From DAIPKP01 sp964545875 (GTDB lineage: Bacteria; Synergistota; Synergistia; Synergistales; Aminiphilaceae): DNA of 64,000 bases. The notes beneath the pieces were generated by a model, which was not told the DNA's origin, did not search any database, and worked only from the letters and a program-made list of their open reading frames with translations. Both the position numbers and the translations under genes were made by a program. The stretch lies in assembly GCA_964545875.1 (NCBI GenBank), contig CAZJHH010000004.1:124001-188000 (forward strand). Direction: 5' to 3'. Positions 62,696 through 64,000 of this stretch are shown here, piece after piece (within the stretch, counting starts at the first letter, position 1; each line of letters opens with the position of its first letter).

Positions 62696-64000
62696 ACTTT
62701 CTCCGTCTCGCCCGTCATGCGGGACACGAGGTTCGTTTTACCGGCCCCGCCACCCCTCCCGAAAGGGTGGCAGCCCTGGCGGTGGAATGGAGGGCGGACT
62801 GGGTAGCCCTTTCATACCGTCTTACTCCCGAGGTGGGAAAGCATCTCTTCCTGAAGACCGCCGAGGAACTTCGCAAGGCGGGGATAAGCCCGGTACTTAC
62901 CGCAGCGGGAACGATTCCCGTGGCGCGGGCTGCGGAAGAGACGGGACTTTTCCGCAAGGTTTTTGCCACCGATGGAGCCTCGGAGGTCATGGCCTGGCTC
63001 CGGGGAGATCCGGAAAGTCAAGGCACCCGAAGCTATCCCCACCATCTGGTTTCCCGGGTGGAGCAATCCGCCCCCTACCCCATTCTGCGGCATCATTTGG
63101 GGCTTCCTTCTCTGGAAAAGACCCGGGAGGCCGCCCGGGAGATCGCCCAGGCGAAAGTTCTGGATGTCCTCTCTCTGGCACCGGATCAGAACGCCCAGCA
63201 ACACTTCTTCGATCCCTCCGCCATGGATCCCTCTCTGAGCGGCGCGGGGGGATGTCCCTTCCGCACCCCCGAGGATCTGCAAAGCATCCACGAGGCCACC
63301 CGGTGCGGAAACTTCCCTCTCCTGCGCTGCTATGCGGGGACCACCCGGCTTCTGGAGTACGCTTCCCTGCTGCGGCATACCCTGAACAACGCCTGGGGAG
63401 CCATTCCCATCTCGTGGTACAGCACCCTGGACGGCCGTTCTTCCCGCCCCCTGGAACAATCCATTCCGGAGAATTTCGCCGCCATGAAATGGCATGCCGA
63501 ACAGCAAATACCCCTGGAGATCAACGAACCCCATCAATGGGGGCTCCGGGGAGCTCACGACGCCCTCTTCGTAGCCGCCGGGGCTTTCTCGGCCCGTACC
63601 GCCAAGGCCCTGGGAATCCGTACCTACGTGGCCCAAATGATGCTGAACACCCCGGGAAACGTCTCCCCCCGGCAGGATGTGGCGAAAATGCTTGCCTACC
63701 GGGAGCTTGTGGAAGAGCTGGAATCCCCGGATTTTCGGGTTCTCGTGGAGGTACGGCCGGGGCTTCTGGGAATGCCTTCGGATCTCTGCCGGGCCAAGGG
63801 GCAGCTCGCCCATGCCACCGCCCTGGGGATGCAGCTTTCTCCGGATATTCTCCACGTGGTGGCCTACTGCGAAGCGGAATACGCCGCGGGGGCGGAAGAA
63901 ATTATCGAAAGCTGCCGCATAGCCCGGCAGGTGATGGAAAACTGCCTTCTCGGAGACGCCTCCTATGGGCAGGATCAGCGGGTGCTTCTCCGGAAGGAGC
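62626..64000 (+). CDS. Cobalamin-binding protein with mutase-like barrel, C-terminus cut by window end
   Basis: The frame runs from ATG at 62626 to the window edge (458 residues, no stop). GGGGAGGTG eight bases upstream supports this start inside the preceding gene. The N-terminal 130 residues look like a B12-binding Rossmann fold: ILGASLGNCVHTAGVLNF aligns with the GxDxHxxG loop, with His kept and the Asp replaced by Cys, followed by the VALSYRLTP strand and a TAAGTIPVA turn. The rest (NNAWGAIPISWYSTLDGRSS, LEINEPHQWGLRGAHDALF) is compatible with a TIM barrel as in glutamate mutase E chains, but that match is weak. It may be a fused single-chain B12 mutase or methyltransferase. Confidence 0.7.
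   Translation, partial: MDTRKCRILGASLGNCVHTAGVLNFLRLARHAGHEVRFTGPATPPERVAALAVEWRADWVALSYRLTPEVGKHLFLKTAEELRKAGISPVLTAAGTIPVARAAEETGLFRKVFATDGASEVMAWLRGDPESQGTRSYPHHLVSRVEQSAPYPILRHHLGLPSLEKTREAAREIAQAKVLDVLSLAPDQNAQQHFFDPSAMDPSLSGAGGCPFRTPEDLQSIHEATRCGNFPLLRCYAGTTRLLEYASLLRHTLNNAWGAIPISWYSTLDGRSSRPLEQSIPENFAAMKWHAEQQIPLEINEPHQWGLRGAHDALFVAAGAFSARTAKALGIRTYVAQMMLNTPGNVSPRQDVAKMLAYRELVEELESPDFRVLVEVRPGLLGMPSDLCRAKGQLAHATALGMQLSPDILHVVAYCEAEYAAGAEEIIESCRIARQVMENCLLGDASYGQDQRVLLRKE

Overview
The window reads as chromosome of a strictly anaerobic, didermic, amino-acid-fermenting bacterium, most likely a member of the Synergistota. The basis is an SLH-domain porin (N-terminal S-layer homology domain, coiled coil, beta-barrel ending in Phe) of the kind that dominates Synergistota outer membranes, only an oxygen-sensitive class III ribonucleotide reductase, a phenylacetate-CoA ligase, orphan amino-acid-type solute-binding proteins, and dense coding with strong Shine-Dalgarno sites and frequent GTG/TTG starts. 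The phylum assignment is inference. No rRNA, tRNA, CRISPR array, prophage or insertion sequence was recognised.

Layout. 1-1857: a partial secreted protein and the SLH porin (minus strand). 2583-13450: a minus-strand surface-glycan operon in the order PglE, PglF, PglC, PglD, GT4 glycosyltransferase, nucleotide-sugar 6-dehydrogenase, WbpP-type 4-epimerase and AsnB amidotransferase, followed by a small wHTH/nucleotidyltransferase regulator. 13650-17043: class III ribonucleotide reductase with NrdR boxes, in which the glycyl-radical motif is not on nrdD but on a separate 55-residue gene behind nrdG. 17120-21600: MFS exporter, YbjQ-like protein, an unknown membrane protein and a DedA protein. 21624-25804: paaK behind a Phe-rich leader peptide and attenuator, ftsZ, a bitopic membrane protein and a nitroreductase. 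26000-34313: degenerate and intact GGDEF proteins, pstS, a solute-binding protein, a DnaJ-like co-chaperone and an SSB-like protein. 34455-38496: two secreted proteins sharing a C-terminal domain, an MBL hydrolase and a lytic transglycosylase. 38725-44633: pstCAB-phoU-phoB-phoR behind a Pho box that matches the one at pstS. 44684-52261: two chemoreceptors and a second kinase/regulator pair. 52518-61080: a hydrolase, an SfsA-DUF123 fusion and the AddAB helicase-nuclease. 61283-64000: an opine-dehydrogenase-like gene overlapping a cobalamin-binding protein that runs off the window.

How the parts work together. The glycan operon encodes a coherent route: UDP-diNAc-bacillosamine synthesis (PglF, PglE, PglD), loading onto the lipid carrier (PglC), and extension with an acetamido-uronic acid (dehydrogenase, epimerase, GT4) that AsnB may amidate. 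Phosphate uptake is split between pstS and the pstCAB-phoUBR operon, joined by a common four-unit 11-bp-period operator. The most unusual items are the split NrdD, the phenylalanine attenuator ahead of paaK (which suggests a biosynthetic aryl-acid salvage role), a palindrome that acts as terminator and as promoter/operator at the end of the glycan operon, and the opine dehydrogenase-B12 protein pair.
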